Of a DNA stretch of 33,797 nt, positions 22,701 through 31,246 are shown one piece after another. The DNA lies in contig JAVKSM010000020.1 in assembly GCA_039583705.1 (NCBI GenBank), forward strand, positions 1 to 33,797, in the 5' to 3' direction. Source of the stretch: JAVKSM01 sp039583705 (GTDB lineage: Bacteria > Actinomycetota > Actinomycetes > Mycobacteriales > Pseudonocardiaceae). The position numbers and the translations under genes were made by a program. Numbering within the stretch: position 1 is the stretch's first letter; every line of letters begins with the position of its first letter. The notes beneath the pieces were generated by a model. It worked only from the letters and a program-made list of their open reading frames with translations, did no database searches and was not told the origin of the DNA.

Positions 22701-23434
22701 CCCACCCCCTGAACCCTCCGGGACCACATCCGGTCCTCGGCCGGCGCGCCCCGGAGCCGAGGAGCGAGTTGCAGCCCGACGATCCGCGCCGCTCCGACGG
22801 TTCCGGCAACGGATACCGGGTGAGCATCGTGGCCGACCGTGACCTCCCCGAGGTCCAGGACATACCTGAGCAGCCCTCGGAGCACGACGGCGACGGCTGG
22901 GCACTCGTCCGGGCGGTGCAGGCGGGCGACACGGAGGCGTTCGGCCGGCTCTACGACCGCTACCACGAGGTCGTCTTCCGCTTCGTGCTGTTCCGGGTCA
23001 GTGACCGCGGGCTGGCCGAAGACGTCACCCACGAGACGTTCCTGCGGGCCTTCCGCCGGATCGGGTCGGTGAGCTACCAGGGCCGGGACATCGGCGCCTG
23101 GTTCATCACCATCGCCCGCAACCTCGTGCTCGACCACGTCAAGTCCAGCCGCTACCGCTTGGAGGTCAGCACCGCCGAGGTGACCGACGCCGGGTCCGGT
23201 TACACGGCCGGCCCGGAGCAGGAAGTGGTCACCGGGGCCACCCACCAGGAGTTGCTGCGTTGCGTCGCGCGGCTCAATCCGGACCAACAGGAATGCATCG
23301 CGCTCCGGTTCCTGCAGGGGCTCTCGGTGTCGGAGACGGCGCGCCTCATGGGACGCAACGAGGGGGCGATCAAAGCGCTGCAACACCGCGCGGTGCGCCG
23401 CCTCGCCCAACTGCTGCCTGAAGGTCTGCGATGA
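22697..23434 (+). CDS. BldN-like ECF sigma factor
   Basis: A 245-residue sigma factor. Region 2 (about 80-150) has FGRLYDRYHEVVFRFVLFRV and AEDVTHETFLRAFRRIG, then DIGAWFITIARNLVLDHVKS; region 4 (about 183-240) has LNPDQQECIALRFLQGLSVS and NEGAIKALQHRAVRRLAQLL. These match the BldN group, which in Streptomyces drives genes for aerial growth. About 67 residues precede region 2, an N-terminal extension that recalls pro-BldN. The start is uncertain: GTG 22697 overlaps a leader ORF, while GTG 22820 would give 204 residues (MSIVADRDLPEVQD). An anti-sigma candidate follows at 23556. Confidence 0.88.
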   Translation: MTHPLNPPGPHPVLGRRAPEPRSELQPDDPRRSDGSGNGYRVSIVADRDLPEVQDIPEQPSEHDGDGWALVRAVQAGDTEAFGRLYDRYHEVVFRFVLFRVSDRGLAEDVTHETFLRAFRRIGSVSYQGRDIGAWFITIARNLVLDHVKSSRYRLEVSTAEVTDAGSGYTAGPEQEVVTGATHQELLRCVARLNPDQQECIALRFLQGLSVSETARLMGRNEGAIKALQHRAVRRLAQLLPEGLR

Positions 23435-23544
23435 CCGCGCTGGGGACCGCGCTGGGGACCGCGCTGTGTGCGTCGGCACGCGTAACCCTTGCAGCCGTAC
23501 CTCGTTGCGAGGGTCAGAGTCACGAGTGCGGGTGGGTGTGGTGA
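23431..23544 (+). CDS. Possible 37-codon ORF between sigma and anti-sigma genes
   Basis: Its ATG overlaps the sigma stop (ATGA) and its TGA overlaps a GTG in the anti-sigma frame (GTGA at 23541). The first residues are a tandem TALG repeat from a 12-bp DNA duplication (23434-23457 and part of a third copy), followed by a short stretch with three cysteines. It may be a coupling ORF or only spacer. Confidence 0.22.
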   Translation: MTALGTALGTALCASARVTLAAVPRCEGQSHECGWVW

Positions 23545-23555
23545 AGGCGGCAGGC

Positions 23556-24836
23556 ATGTCCGGCGGGCGCAGCGAGGACAGCGAGCGGTTCGCGGATGTC
23601 GTCAGCCTCGGGACGCGAGTCGCGACGCCCGCGGATCCTCGGTTGCGCCGGGATCTGGAGGTGGTGGCGCTCCTGCGTCGCTGCGCCACCGACCTCGGGC
23701 CGGACCGGCAGACGTCGGATCGGATGCGGACCCGGCTCATGGCCGAGCTGGTGCCGGTCGGGCAGACCCTGCCGCGCCTCGGGCAGACCCTGCCGCACCT
23801 GCGGTCGCAGGTGGTGGGGTCCCGGGGGCAGGTGGCGGGGCCCCGGGAACGGGGGGCTGTCGGCTCCTCGACCGCGCCGCGCCGGCGCACCGGCCGACAC
23901 CGCTCTGGTGTCCCGGCCGGCGTCCGAACCTCACGGCTCGTGGTGGGCTCTGCCGCCGCGGCGTGCCTCGTCCTCTCGTTGGCCGCGGCCAACGTGCTGC
24001 TCTCCCGCGACGCCCTCCCCGGAGACACCCTCTACGGCGTCAAGCGTGCCGCCGAGAGCATGGAGTTGGGCCTGACGTTCGGCCAGGAGGCCAAGGCCCG
24101 CAGGCAGCTGGAGTTCGCGGCCGAACGGCTCGACGAGGTCGAGGCGCTGGTCGGCCGGCTGCCCGCCGGAGCCGGTTCGACGGCCGCGTTGCCCGCCGGG
24201 CTGGACGCCGAGCTCATCGCCCGCACCCTGCAGGCCTTCGACGACGAGGCTGCCGCCGGCGCGCGGCTGCTGCTCCCGATGGCCGCCGCCGGTAGCGGCC
24301 CCGCCCTCGGTGTGGTCGGTTCCTGGGCCGAGCAGCAGTCGCAACGGCTGAGCGCTGTCCTGGGCACCTTGCCGGCGAGCGCGAAGCCGCAGGCGCACTC
24401 CTCGCTGACATTGCTCACTCGGGTCGCCAGCCGGGCAGCCGCGCTGTCCCAGCGGCTCCCCTGCGAACGGGTCACCAGCGGCACTGCGGACGACCTCGGC
24501 CCGCTCCCGGCCACCGGCCGGTGCGTGACGCGGCAGTCCGCCGACTTGGCCGGCCCCGTCCTCGGCTCGGGTTCCCCGCTGTCCTTGCCGCCGAGCCCGT
24601 CGGTGCTCGAACCGGGCAGGAACGGAGGGTCCGTCCTCCCGTCCGGGCATCCCGAACTGCCCGGGTTGGGCAACCCCGGCAACGGCGGCTCGTTGATCGA
24701 CCCGCGGTTCCCGTCGGTGGACCGGTCCAGCTCGGGGCCGGCACCGCGGATGACGGTCCCGCTACCGGTGCCTGGCATGCCGCCGGTGAACCTCCCTCCG
24801 CTGATCCCAGGCATGCCCGGTATCACCGTCAGCTAG
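23556..24836 (+). CDS. Putative membrane anti-sigma factor with DUF5667-like domain
   Basis: A 426-residue single-pass membrane protein. The N-terminal cytoplasmic part (1-126) would hold the sigma factor; it starts MSGGRSEDSERFADVVSLG and includes a duplicated GQTLPRL/HL unit (23760-23801, 21 bp). One membrane helix lies at about 127-148. Outside follows DALPGDTLYGVKRAAESMEL and GQEAKARRQLEFAAERLDEV, the signature of DUF5667, then a helical part and a Pro/Gly-rich tail from about 330. Position right after a BldN-like sigma gene fits RsbN, the anti-sigma of BldN. ATG 23556 has AAGGCGG five bases before it; GTG 23541 is possible. No zinc HxxxCxxC motif is seen, consistent with RsbN. Confidence 0.82.
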   Translation: MSGGRSEDSERFADVVSLGTRVATPADPRLRRDLEVVALLRRCATDLGPDRQTSDRMRTRLMAELVPVGQTLPRLGQTLPHLRSQVVGSRGQVAGPRERGAVGSSTAPRRRTGRHRSGVPAGVRTSRLVVGSAAAACLVLSLAAANVLLSRDALPGDTLYGVKRAAESMELGLTFGQEAKARRQLEFAAERLDEVEALVGRLPAGAGSTAALPAGLDAELIARTLQAFDDEAAAGARLLLPMAAAGSGPALGVVGSWAEQQSQRLSAVLGTLPASAKPQAHSSLTLLTRVASRAAALSQRLPCERVTSGTADDLGPLPATGRCVTRQSADLAGPVLGSGSPLSLPPSPSVLEPGRNGGSVLPSGHPELPGLGNPGNGGSLIDPRFPSVDRSSSGPAPRMTVPLPVPGMPPVNLPPLIPGMPGITVS

Positions 24837-24837
24837 C

Positions 24838-24897
24838 TTGCGGGGCACGTCTTGGTGCAACGCTGCCTTGCGGGACACATCTTGGTGCAACTCTGCG
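24838..24897. repeat. 30-bp tandem direct repeat, two copies
   Basis: Two adjacent 30-base units (24838-24867 and 24868-24897) differ at four or five positions. Each holds TTGCGGG, a CAC(G/A)TCTTGGTGCAAC core and CTGC. They begin two bases after the anti-sigma stop and end about 60 bases before the HAD gene. A weak third partial copy follows. Confidence 0.85.
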
Positions 24898-24960
24898 CAG
24901 GGGACACGCCCTAGGCTTGGGGGCAGCGGGCTCGGCGTCCGTGCGGCAGGGAGGACCGCG

Positions 24961-25872
24961 GTGACCAGAGGGCAGGAGCGACAGCGTGCCGCCCAAGGGG
25001 ACGATCTCGCAGCCGTGGCCGGTGAGGCTCCGGCCACTTCCGCGATCCGCGCCCTGGCTGTTCAGCCGGCGTCCGGCGGCCAACCGTCGGTCCGGCCGCC
25101 ACCGGACCTGACAGCGGGCGCCTTCTTCGACGTCGACAACACCATGATGATGGGAGCGTCGATCTTCCACTTCGCCCGCGGGCTGGCGGCCCGGAACTTC
25201 CTCACCGCCTCCGACCTCGCCAGCTTCGCGTGGCAGCAGGTGAAGTTCCGGGTCGGGGGACGGGAGAGCTCGCAGGGCGGGCACGCCGACCGTGCGCTGT
25301 CCTTCGTCACCGGGCGGTCGGTGAGCGAGATCGTCATGCTGGGCGAGGAGATCTATGACGAGCTGATGGCCGACCGGATCTGGGCCGGCACCCGCGCGCT
25401 GGCCCAGATGCACCTCGACGCCGGGCAGCGGGTGTGGCTGGTCACCGCGACCCCGGTCGAGCTGGCCGAGATCATCGCCCGCCGGCTGGGGCTCACCGGC
25501 GCCTTGGGCACCGTCGCGGAGACCGACGCCGAGGGGGTCTACACCGGCCGGCTGGTCGGTGACCTGCTGCACGGCTTGGCGAAGGCGCACGCGGTGCGGA
25601 CACTCGCCGCGCGGGAGTGTCTTGATCTCCGCCGTTGCACCGCCTACTCGGACTCGGTCAACGACGTGCCGATGCTGTCCGTCGTGGGTACCGCGGTGGC
25701 GGTCAACCCGGACTCCGAGCTGCGCGACGTCGCCCGGGAGCGGGGCTGGCAGGTGCGCGACTTCCGCACCGGGCGCAAGGCGGCGAAGATCGGTGTGCCG
25801 TCCGTGCTCGGCGCCGGTGCGGTGGCCGGTGCGGTGGCCGCCGGGATGGCCTACCGCCACCGGGTCGGTTGA
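24961..25872 (+). CDS. HAD-IB family phosphatase (SerB-like)
   Basis: A 303-residue HAD hydrolase. The nucleophile motif FFDVDNTMMMG has Asp57 and Asp59; motif II is at VTATPVEL (161-168), the conserved lysine near 208 (LAKAH), and AYSDSVNDVPML (228-239) binds Mg. This is the HAD-IB layout of SerB1/CicA-like proteins (mycobacterial Rv0505c), but phosphoserine specificity is not shown. The first 50 residues are a variable polar tail, and the C-terminus has a weakly hydrophobic Gly/Ala stretch (VLGAGAVAGAVAAGMAY). GTG 24961 is preceded by GGGAGG; the open frame to 24838 only reads through the 30-bp repeats. It converges on the acyltransferase gene. Confidence 0.9.
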   Translation: MTRGQERQRAAQGDDLAAVAGEAPATSAIRALAVQPASGGQPSVRPPPDLTAGAFFDVDNTMMMGASIFHFARGLAARNFLTASDLASFAWQQVKFRVGGRESSQGGHADRALSFVTGRSVSEIVMLGEEIYDELMADRIWAGTRALAQMHLDAGQRVWLVTATPVELAEIIARRLGLTGALGTVAETDAEGVYTGRLVGDLLHGLAKAHAVRTLAARECLDLRRCTAYSDSVNDVPMLSVVGTAVAVNPDSELRDVARERGWQVRDFRTGRKAAKIGVPSVLGAGAVAGAVAAGMAYRHRVG

Positions 25873-25918
25873 CCGGGCTGTCGGTCGACGGGGCTGGTCG
25901 GTCGACGGGGCTGGTCGG

Positions 25919-25920
<2 letters not shown>
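25864..25920. repeat. 17-bp tandem repeat between convergent genes
   Basis: About three copies of GTCGGTCGACGGGGCTG (25864-25880 degenerate, 25881-25896 one base short, 25897-25913 exact) plus a partial fourth run from the end of the HAD gene to the end of the acyltransferase gene. No simple terminator hairpin with a T-run is seen. Confidence 0.75.
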
Positions 25921-26926
<1,006 letters not shown>

Positions 26927-26950
26927 CTCCAACTCCTCCAGGATGGGGGA

Positions 26951-27988
26951 TCAGCCCAGCGCACGAGCGGCGGAGAGCACCTGCTGCGCTACCGCCTCGA
27001 TCCGCGCCGGACTGATCAGTGGGCGCAGTGCGCGCCCCCGCACGTAGTCGTCGAAAGCCTGCTCTGTGGTCCACCGAGGGAAGAAGCCGAACTCGTTGTG
27101 CAGCTTGTCGGTGTCCACCACCCGGCCGACGTTGAGCAAGCGCATCTGCTCCGGCGAGAAGTCCGCCAGCCCGGCGCCCCGGAACAGCCGGCCCACCGCG
27201 GGGACGACGGCGCCGGGCACCGGCAGCGCGACCCGGCCAGCCCGCCGGATCGCCTGCGACAGCAGCAGCACGCCGTCGCCACCGACGTTGAACACCCCTG
27301 GCAACTCGGCGTAGACGGTGCGTTGCAGCACCGCCACGGCATCCTCTTCGTGCAGCAACTGCATCCGCGCGTCGTGGCCGAGCACCGTGGGCACCACCGG
27401 CATGGCGAAATAACGGGTGAGGACGGCGTCGACCCGGGGCCCGATGAGGTTGGTGAACCGCAGCACGGTCACCGCGACGTCCGCGCGGCGCCGCGAGAAG
27501 CCGCGCACGTACCCCTCGATCTCCACCGCGTCCTTCGCGTAGCTACCCGACGGCAGCGCCTTGGGCGCCATCGTCTCCATGAAGATCGCGGGGTCGCGCG
27601 GGCTCGCGCCGTACACCGCGGCGGTCGACTTGATCACGAGACGACGCACGGACGGCGAACGCTGACACGCGGCCAGCAGTTGCATCGTTCCGATGACGTT
27701 CATCTCCATCGTCGCCGATCGGCCGACGGCCGACACCGGGTCGGCTGAAACCGAAGCATGAACCACCGTGTCGACCCCGGCTGTCGAGATCACCTTGGTC
27801 ATCAGGGGGTTGCGGATGTCGGCGCGGACGAACTCGGCGCGGCCCATCCGTCGCACCATGTCCCGGGACGGCGGCACGGTGTCCACCCCGAGCACCCGCT
27901 CGATGGACGGGTCCGCCGCCAGCCGTGCCACCAAGTGCCCGCCGAGGTAGCGGCCCACGCCGGTGACAAGGACGACGGTGGGCGTCAT
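26951..27988 (-). CDS. NAD-dependent epimerase/dehydratase-like (extended SDR) protein
   Basis: A 345-residue SDR-fold protein. The cofactor motif is VTGVGRYLGGHL (GxxGxxG at 10-16), with VLGVDTVPPSRD, DTVVHASV and VIKSTAAVYG as further family segments. The catalytic tyrosine region reads SGSYAKDAVEIEGY: Tyr150 and Lys152 are two apart, not the YxxxK spacing, so the activity may be atypical. The C-terminal half is typical of nucleotide-sugar epimerases (GVFNVGGDGVLLLS, FGFFPRWTTEQAFDDYV). Similar proteins stand at the Rv0501 (galE2) position in mycobacteria. It is followed by the acyltransferase, so a lipid-linked or envelope product is conceivable. Confidence 0.87.
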   Translation of the reverse strand: MTPTVVLVTGVGRYLGGHLVARLAADPSIERVLGVDTVPPSRDMVRRMGRAEFVRADIRNPLMTKVISTAGVDTVVHASVSADPVSAVGRSATMEMNVIGTMQLLAACQRSPSVRRLVIKSTAAVYGASPRDPAIFMETMAPKALPSGSYAKDAVEIEGYVRGFSRRRADVAVTVLRFTNLIGPRVDAVLTRYFAMPVVPTVLGHDARMQLLHEEDAVAVLQRTVYAELPGVFNVGGDGVLLLSQAIRRAGRVALPVPGAVVPAVGRLFRGAGLADFSPEQMRLLNVGRVVDTDKLHNEFGFFPRWTTEQAFDDYVRGRALRPLISPARIEAVAQQVLSAARALG

Positions 27989-28097
27989 GCAGCTCCTTGC
28001 AGCCCTGCGGTGCGACGGAGGAGGAGGCCGATGCTACCCGCGCAGGGGGCGGCCGCGACCAGGTGAGCGGCAGCTCACGAGTTCGCCTCGCGGGCGC

Positions 28098-28199
28098 TCA
28101 CTTGCCGAGCTTGCGCCGCTGCACCCGGGTCTTTCGCAGCAGCTTGCGATGCTTCTTCTTCGACATGCGCTTGCGCCGCTTCTTGATCACAGAGCCCAT
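28098..28199 (-). CDS. Small ribosomal protein bS22 (AURKAIP1/COX24-type)
   Basis: A 33-residue, extremely basic protein: MGSVIKKRRKRMSKKKHRKL followed by LRKTRVQRRKLGK. This is the actinobacterial bS22 peptide (Rv0500B type), which in mycobacteria sits on the small ribosomal subunit near the decoding region. ATG 28199 has GAGGG about eight bases upstream. Size and sequence are normal for the family. It lies between the SDR gene and the HTH/proC group, as in mycobacteria, but here the HNH gene has been placed between it and the HTH gene. Confidence 0.95.
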   Translation of the reverse strand: MGSVIKKRRKRMSKKKHRKLLRKTRVQRRKLGK

Positions 28200-28340
28200 A
28201 CTGGTTTCCCTCACGCCACTCGAGAGCTGGATGCCTGCGCCACGACGCGATCCCCGGCGGGGCAACAGGCGCAACGCACCAAGCGTACCGGCGGTCACCG
28301 GGTGGCGAGGATGCCGGGCTCGCAGGCGGAGACCACGTGG

Positions 28341-28430
28341 CACACGGTCCCGCGGGGCTCTCCGGCACACGGTCCCACCGGGCTCTCCGGCACACGGTCC
28401 CACCGGGCTCTCCGGCACACGGTCCCACGG
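28341..28430. repeat. 25-bp tandem repeat, about 3.5 copies
   Basis: The unit CACACGGTCCCACCGGGCTC plus TCCGG starts at 28341, 28366 and 28391 with a partial copy from 28416. The first copy has two substitutions; the next two are identical. It lies between the bS22 gene and the HNH gene and has no spacers, so it is a minisatellite, not CRISPR. Confidence 0.9.
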
Positions 28431-28471
28431 GTGTCCTCACACCGGAAAGCCTGTCGTCAGGCGTGGTAGAC

Positions 28472-28487
28472 TCGAACATGTGTTCGA
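28472..28487. promoter_or_regulatory. LexA SOS box across the HNH gene start
   Basis: TCGAACATGTGTTCGA is a perfect match to the mycobacterial LexA site TCGAAC-N4-GTTCGA. It covers the GTG start codon at 28480. The hexamer TAGACT (28467-28472), ending in the first base of the box, can serve as -10, so transcription would begin at or near the GTG and a bound LexA would block it. Confidence 0.87.
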
Positions 28488-29970
28488 TGACCTGGTCGAC
28501 GAGATCGCGCCCGTGCCCGGCGCCTTCCTCGAGGACGCTCCGTCGGAGCCGGTGCCGCTCTCCGCGTGTGCACCGTCGGGGTGGTTGGCGCTGGAGCTGG
28601 ACACCGGCACGGCCTGCCCCCGCAGGCTGGACGACTTCGCACTGGTCGAGTCGATCGCGGCGTTCGAGCACCTGGCTTCCTGGGCGGGGGCGAGGCAGGC
28701 CCGCCTGCTGGCGGAGTTCGCCGCGCGCCGCCCCTCCGACGACGCCGATGGCGCCGCGCTGCGCTGCGGGCGTCCGTCAGCCTGCAGCCCTTACGCCGCC
28801 GACGAGATCGGGTTGGCGCTGCGGCTCTCGCGCCCCACGGCGAGCGCGCGGCTGCGCCAAGCCACGCTGATGGTGGACGAGCTGAGCGAGACGCTCGATG
28901 CGTGGGAACGCGGGCACATCGACGCGGCCAAGGCGCGGGCCATCGTTGAGGCCAGCTTGCTGCTGTCCGGCGAGCAGCGGCGCGAGCTGACCGAGCGTGT
29001 GCTTCCCCGGGCCGGGCAGCAGACGCTGGCACAGCTCCGGGCCACGTTGGCCCGCGGCGTCCTCTCGATTGACCCGAAGGGCGCCGAGGCGCGCCATCGT
29101 CAAGCGCGCGCCGACCGGCGGGTGGCGGTCGGGCCGCACGGCGACGGCGACGGGATGGCCAGCCTGTGGGCACTGCTGTCCGCGCCGGACGCGACAGCGG
29201 CTTACCAGAACCTGTGCGAGTTGGCCCGCGGGCTGGGCGCGGACGACCCACGGGGGATGGATGCCCGACGCGCCGACCTGCTCGTCGAACTCCTCACGGG
29301 CCAACACTGCGCCGACGGCCAACACAGCGCCGACACCGGATCCCACGGCTGCGAGGCTGACACTCCGACCGAGCCCCCCGACCGGGGGCAAGCCGACAGC
29401 GGCCGACCCACCGCCGGGGACCGAGCCGGGGACCGAGCCGGGGACCGAGTCGGTCCCCGTACCCTCAGGCCGGGCGCGCCGCTGGTGCACGTGACCGTAC
29501 CGATCACGATGCTGCTGGGTCTGGACGAGCAGCCCGGTGAGCTGGCCGGTTTCGGGCCGATCCCGGCCCCGCTGGCCCGTGACATCGCCGCTGCGGGCAC
29601 CTGGCGGCGGCTGCTGACCGACCCGGTGTCGGGTTCGTTGCTCGACCTGGGCCGCAGCACCTACACCCCGCCGGCCGCGCTGGCTCGGTTCGTCCGTGCC
29701 CGAGACTGCTTCTGCCGCTTCCCGACCTGCCGTCAGCCTGCCACGGGCGCCGACCTCGACCACACCGTCCCCTACGAGCAGGGCGGCACCACTGACCGGG
29801 ACAACCTCTACGCGAGCTGCCGGCACCACCACCGGCTCAAGACCCACGCCCCCGGCTGGCAGGTCAGGCAACACCCCGACGGAACCCTCACCTACGTGAC
29901 CCCCACGGGGCACGCCCACCTCAGCCGGCCCCACGACTACCGAGCTGACCGGGACCCGCCGCCGTCCTGA
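28480..29970 (+). CDS. DUF222 / HNH endonuclease domain protein (13E12 type)
   Basis: A 496-residue protein. The N-terminal two thirds are DUF222 (LALELDTGTACPRRLDDFAL, then LASWAGARQARLLAEFAARR and long helices). A variable linker at about 275-330 carries a 12-bp tandem repeat (29420-29455; GDRA repeated). The C-terminal HNH domain has CRFPTC, TGADLDHTVPYEQGG, DNLYASCRHHHRLKTH, with paired cysteines and the His residues for metal and catalysis. Start GTG 28480 lies inside the LexA box and probably on a leaderless transcript; upstream codons only read the 25-bp repeats. Such proteins occur in many copies in actinobacteria and some are DNA-damage induced. The true role is unknown. Confidence 0.92.
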   Translation: MFDDLVDEIAPVPGAFLEDAPSEPVPLSACAPSGWLALELDTGTACPRRLDDFALVESIAAFEHLASWAGARQARLLAEFAARRPSDDADGAALRCGRPSACSPYAADEIGLALRLSRPTASARLRQATLMVDELSETLDAWERGHIDAAKARAIVEASLLLSGEQRRELTERVLPRAGQQTLAQLRATLARGVLSIDPKGAEARHRQARADRRVAVGPHGDGDGMASLWALLSAPDATAAYQNLCELARGLGADDPRGMDARRADLLVELLTGQHCADGQHSADTGSHGCEADTPTEPPDRGQADSGRPTAGDRAGDRAGDRVGPRTLRPGAPLVHVTVPITMLLGLDEQPGELAGFGPIPAPLARDIAAAGTWRRLLTDPVSGSLLDLGRSTYTPPAALARFVRARDCFCRFPTCRQPATGADLDHTVPYEQGGTTDRDNLYASCRHHHRLKTHAPGWQVRQHPDGTLTYVTPTGHAHLSRPHDYRADRDPPPS

Positions 29971-29979
29971 GACAGCGGC

Positions 29980-30015
29980 TCAGCCAGCGTCGAAGTGTCA
30001 GCCAGCGTCGAAGTA
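29980..30015. repeat. 18-bp tandem duplication at the 3' end of the HTH gene
   Basis: TCAGCCAGCGTCGAAGTG (29980-29997) is followed by a copy with one changed base (29998-30015). The second copy is the last six codons and stop of the HTH gene read on the minus strand, so the gene end has been duplicated beyond its own stop. Confidence 0.9.
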
Positions 30016-30228
30016 TGAGCCCTGGAGGTAGTCGTGGACCGCCTTCTCCGGCACCCGGAAAGATCGCCCCACGCGGGCGGCAGGCAGCTCCCCGGCATGC
30101 ACCAGCCGATACACGGTCATCTTGGAGACCCGCATGAGAGCGGCCACCTCGGCCACAGTGAGAAACTGCACCCTGGCCAGGCTCTCCGGCTCGCTCTCCC
30201 TCCGGTTCGGCGGCTGCTGAGATGGCAT
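29998..30228 (-). CDS. Excisionase-type helix-turn-helix DNA-binding protein
   Basis: A 76-residue protein. After a polar N-terminus, residues 22-70 form a MerR/excisionase-like winged helix: FLTVAEVAALMRVSKMTVYR, LVHAGELPAARVGRSFRVPE, then KAVHDYLQGSYF. It matches the small HTH protein at the Rv0500A position beside proC. ATG 30228 has AAGGGG nine bases upstream and is preferred over starts further out. Despite the family name there is no integrase beside it, so a regulatory role is more likely. It lies 120 bases after proC in the same direction. Confidence 0.9.
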   Translation of the reverse strand: MPSQQPPNRRESEPESLARVQFLTVAEVAALMRVSKMTVYRLVHAGELPAARVGRSFRVPEKAVHDYLQGSYFDAG

Positions 30229-30348
30229 GTCAACACGCGCCCCTTCCTGCGCGCCGCACGCCGCCAGGCTTCCCCTCCGGCGGTGTGAGGTACGCATGCT
30301 GGGATGAGAGTAGCGGGACAGGTGTGAAAGTGGCAGCCGGTGGGTGGG

Positions 30349-31188
30349 CTACCCCGCCGGCTCGTGGGCTCGGCCGAGCTCGGCGGAGCGGTCGCGGGCT
30401 GCCTCGATGGCGGCGAGCAGCGCCGCCCGCACACCGTGCCGCTCCAGCTCCCGGATAGCCATGATCGTCGTTCCGGCGGGGGAGGTCACGGCCTCACGCA
30501 GGATGACAGGGTGGTCGCTCGACTCGCGAAGCATCCGGGCCGCTCCGACGGCCGACTGCACGATGAGCTCGGCGGCCACCGCACGGGGCAGGCCGAGCAG
30601 GATGCCGGCGTCGATCATTGCCTCGACCAGGTAGAAGAAATAGGCCGGGCCGGAGCCGGACAGCGCGGTCACCGCGTCCTGCTGCTCCTCGGGCACCCGC
30701 ACCACTCGCCCGACGCTGGCGAGCAGCTCCTCGACCGCTGCGAGGTGGTCGGGGCCGGCCCAGCGTCCCGCGGAGATCGCGCTCATCGCCTCGCCGACGA
30801 TCATCGGGGTGTTCGGCATGACCCGCACCACCGGGGTTCCCGGTGGCAGGTGCCGCTCGTAGAGCGACGTGGGCAGGCCTGCGCAGAGCGACACGACGAG
30901 GGTGTCCGGCTTCACCGCCGTGGCCAGCTCGGCGAGCACCGGGTCGATGTCCTGCGGCTTGACGGCCACCACGAGGACCGCGGCCCGCTCCGCGGCGGTG
31001 GCGACGTCGACCGCGGCCACACCGTGCCGCGCGGTGAGCTCGGCGGCCCGCGCCGGGTAGCGCTCGGTGACCAGCAGGTTTCCGGGACGGTGGCCGGCAG
31101 CCAGCAGCCCGGCCAGCAGCGCCTCGCCGATCTTTCCGGCGCCGATCACCGCGACGGTCGTGGCTCCCCCGGAGTGCGTCGTCCTCAT
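30349..31188 (-). CDS. proC: Pyrroline-5-carboxylate reductase
   Basis: A 279-residue NAD(P)H enzyme for the last step of proline synthesis. The cofactor motif VAVIGAGKIGEALLAGLL is at 12-29 (GxGxxG), VVAVKPQDI and RVMPNTPMIVGEAMSAI follow, and the C-terminal dimer domain has ALSGSGPAYFFYLVEAMIDA and LREAVTSPAGTTIMAIRELE, the family signature. Start ATG 31188 has no good ribosome site, but length and N-terminus are normal. It follows the proline dehydrogenase gene by 58 bases, so enzymes of proline breakdown and synthesis stand side by side, a pairing that suggests common control or proline/P5C cycling. Confidence 0.96.
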   Translation of the reverse strand: MRTTHSGGATTVAVIGAGKIGEALLAGLLAAGHRPGNLLVTERYPARAAELTARHGVAAVDVATAAERAAVLVVAVKPQDIDPVLAELATAVKPDTLVVSLCAGLPTSLYERHLPPGTPVVRVMPNTPMIVGEAMSAISAGRWAGPDHLAAVEELLASVGRVVRVPEEQQDAVTALSGSGPAYFFYLVEAMIDAGILLGLPRAVAAELIVQSAVGAARMLRESSDHPVILREAVTSPAGTTIMAIRELERHGVRAALLAAIEAARDRSAELGRAHEPAG

Positions 31189-31246
31189 GGGCGGCAACCG
31201 TAATGGGTGGCACCGCTCGCCGGTCCCCGAGACCAATCCCAGCGCT

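Noticed and set aside
22223..24028. 601-codon minus-strand frame across the sigma and anti-sigma genes
   Set aside because: It crosses two recognised genes and an intergenic region without a start site or domain.
24838..24960. N-terminal extension of the HAD phosphatase
   Set aside because: These codons only translate the 30-bp repeats, while GTG 24961 has a good ribosome site and gives the usual length.
28341..28430. CRISPR array
   Set aside because: The 25-bp units follow each other with no spacers, and there are no cas genes in the window.
30034..30288. Plus-strand frame opposite the HTH gene
   Set aside because: It only mirrors the well-supported HTH gene and has no ribosome site.
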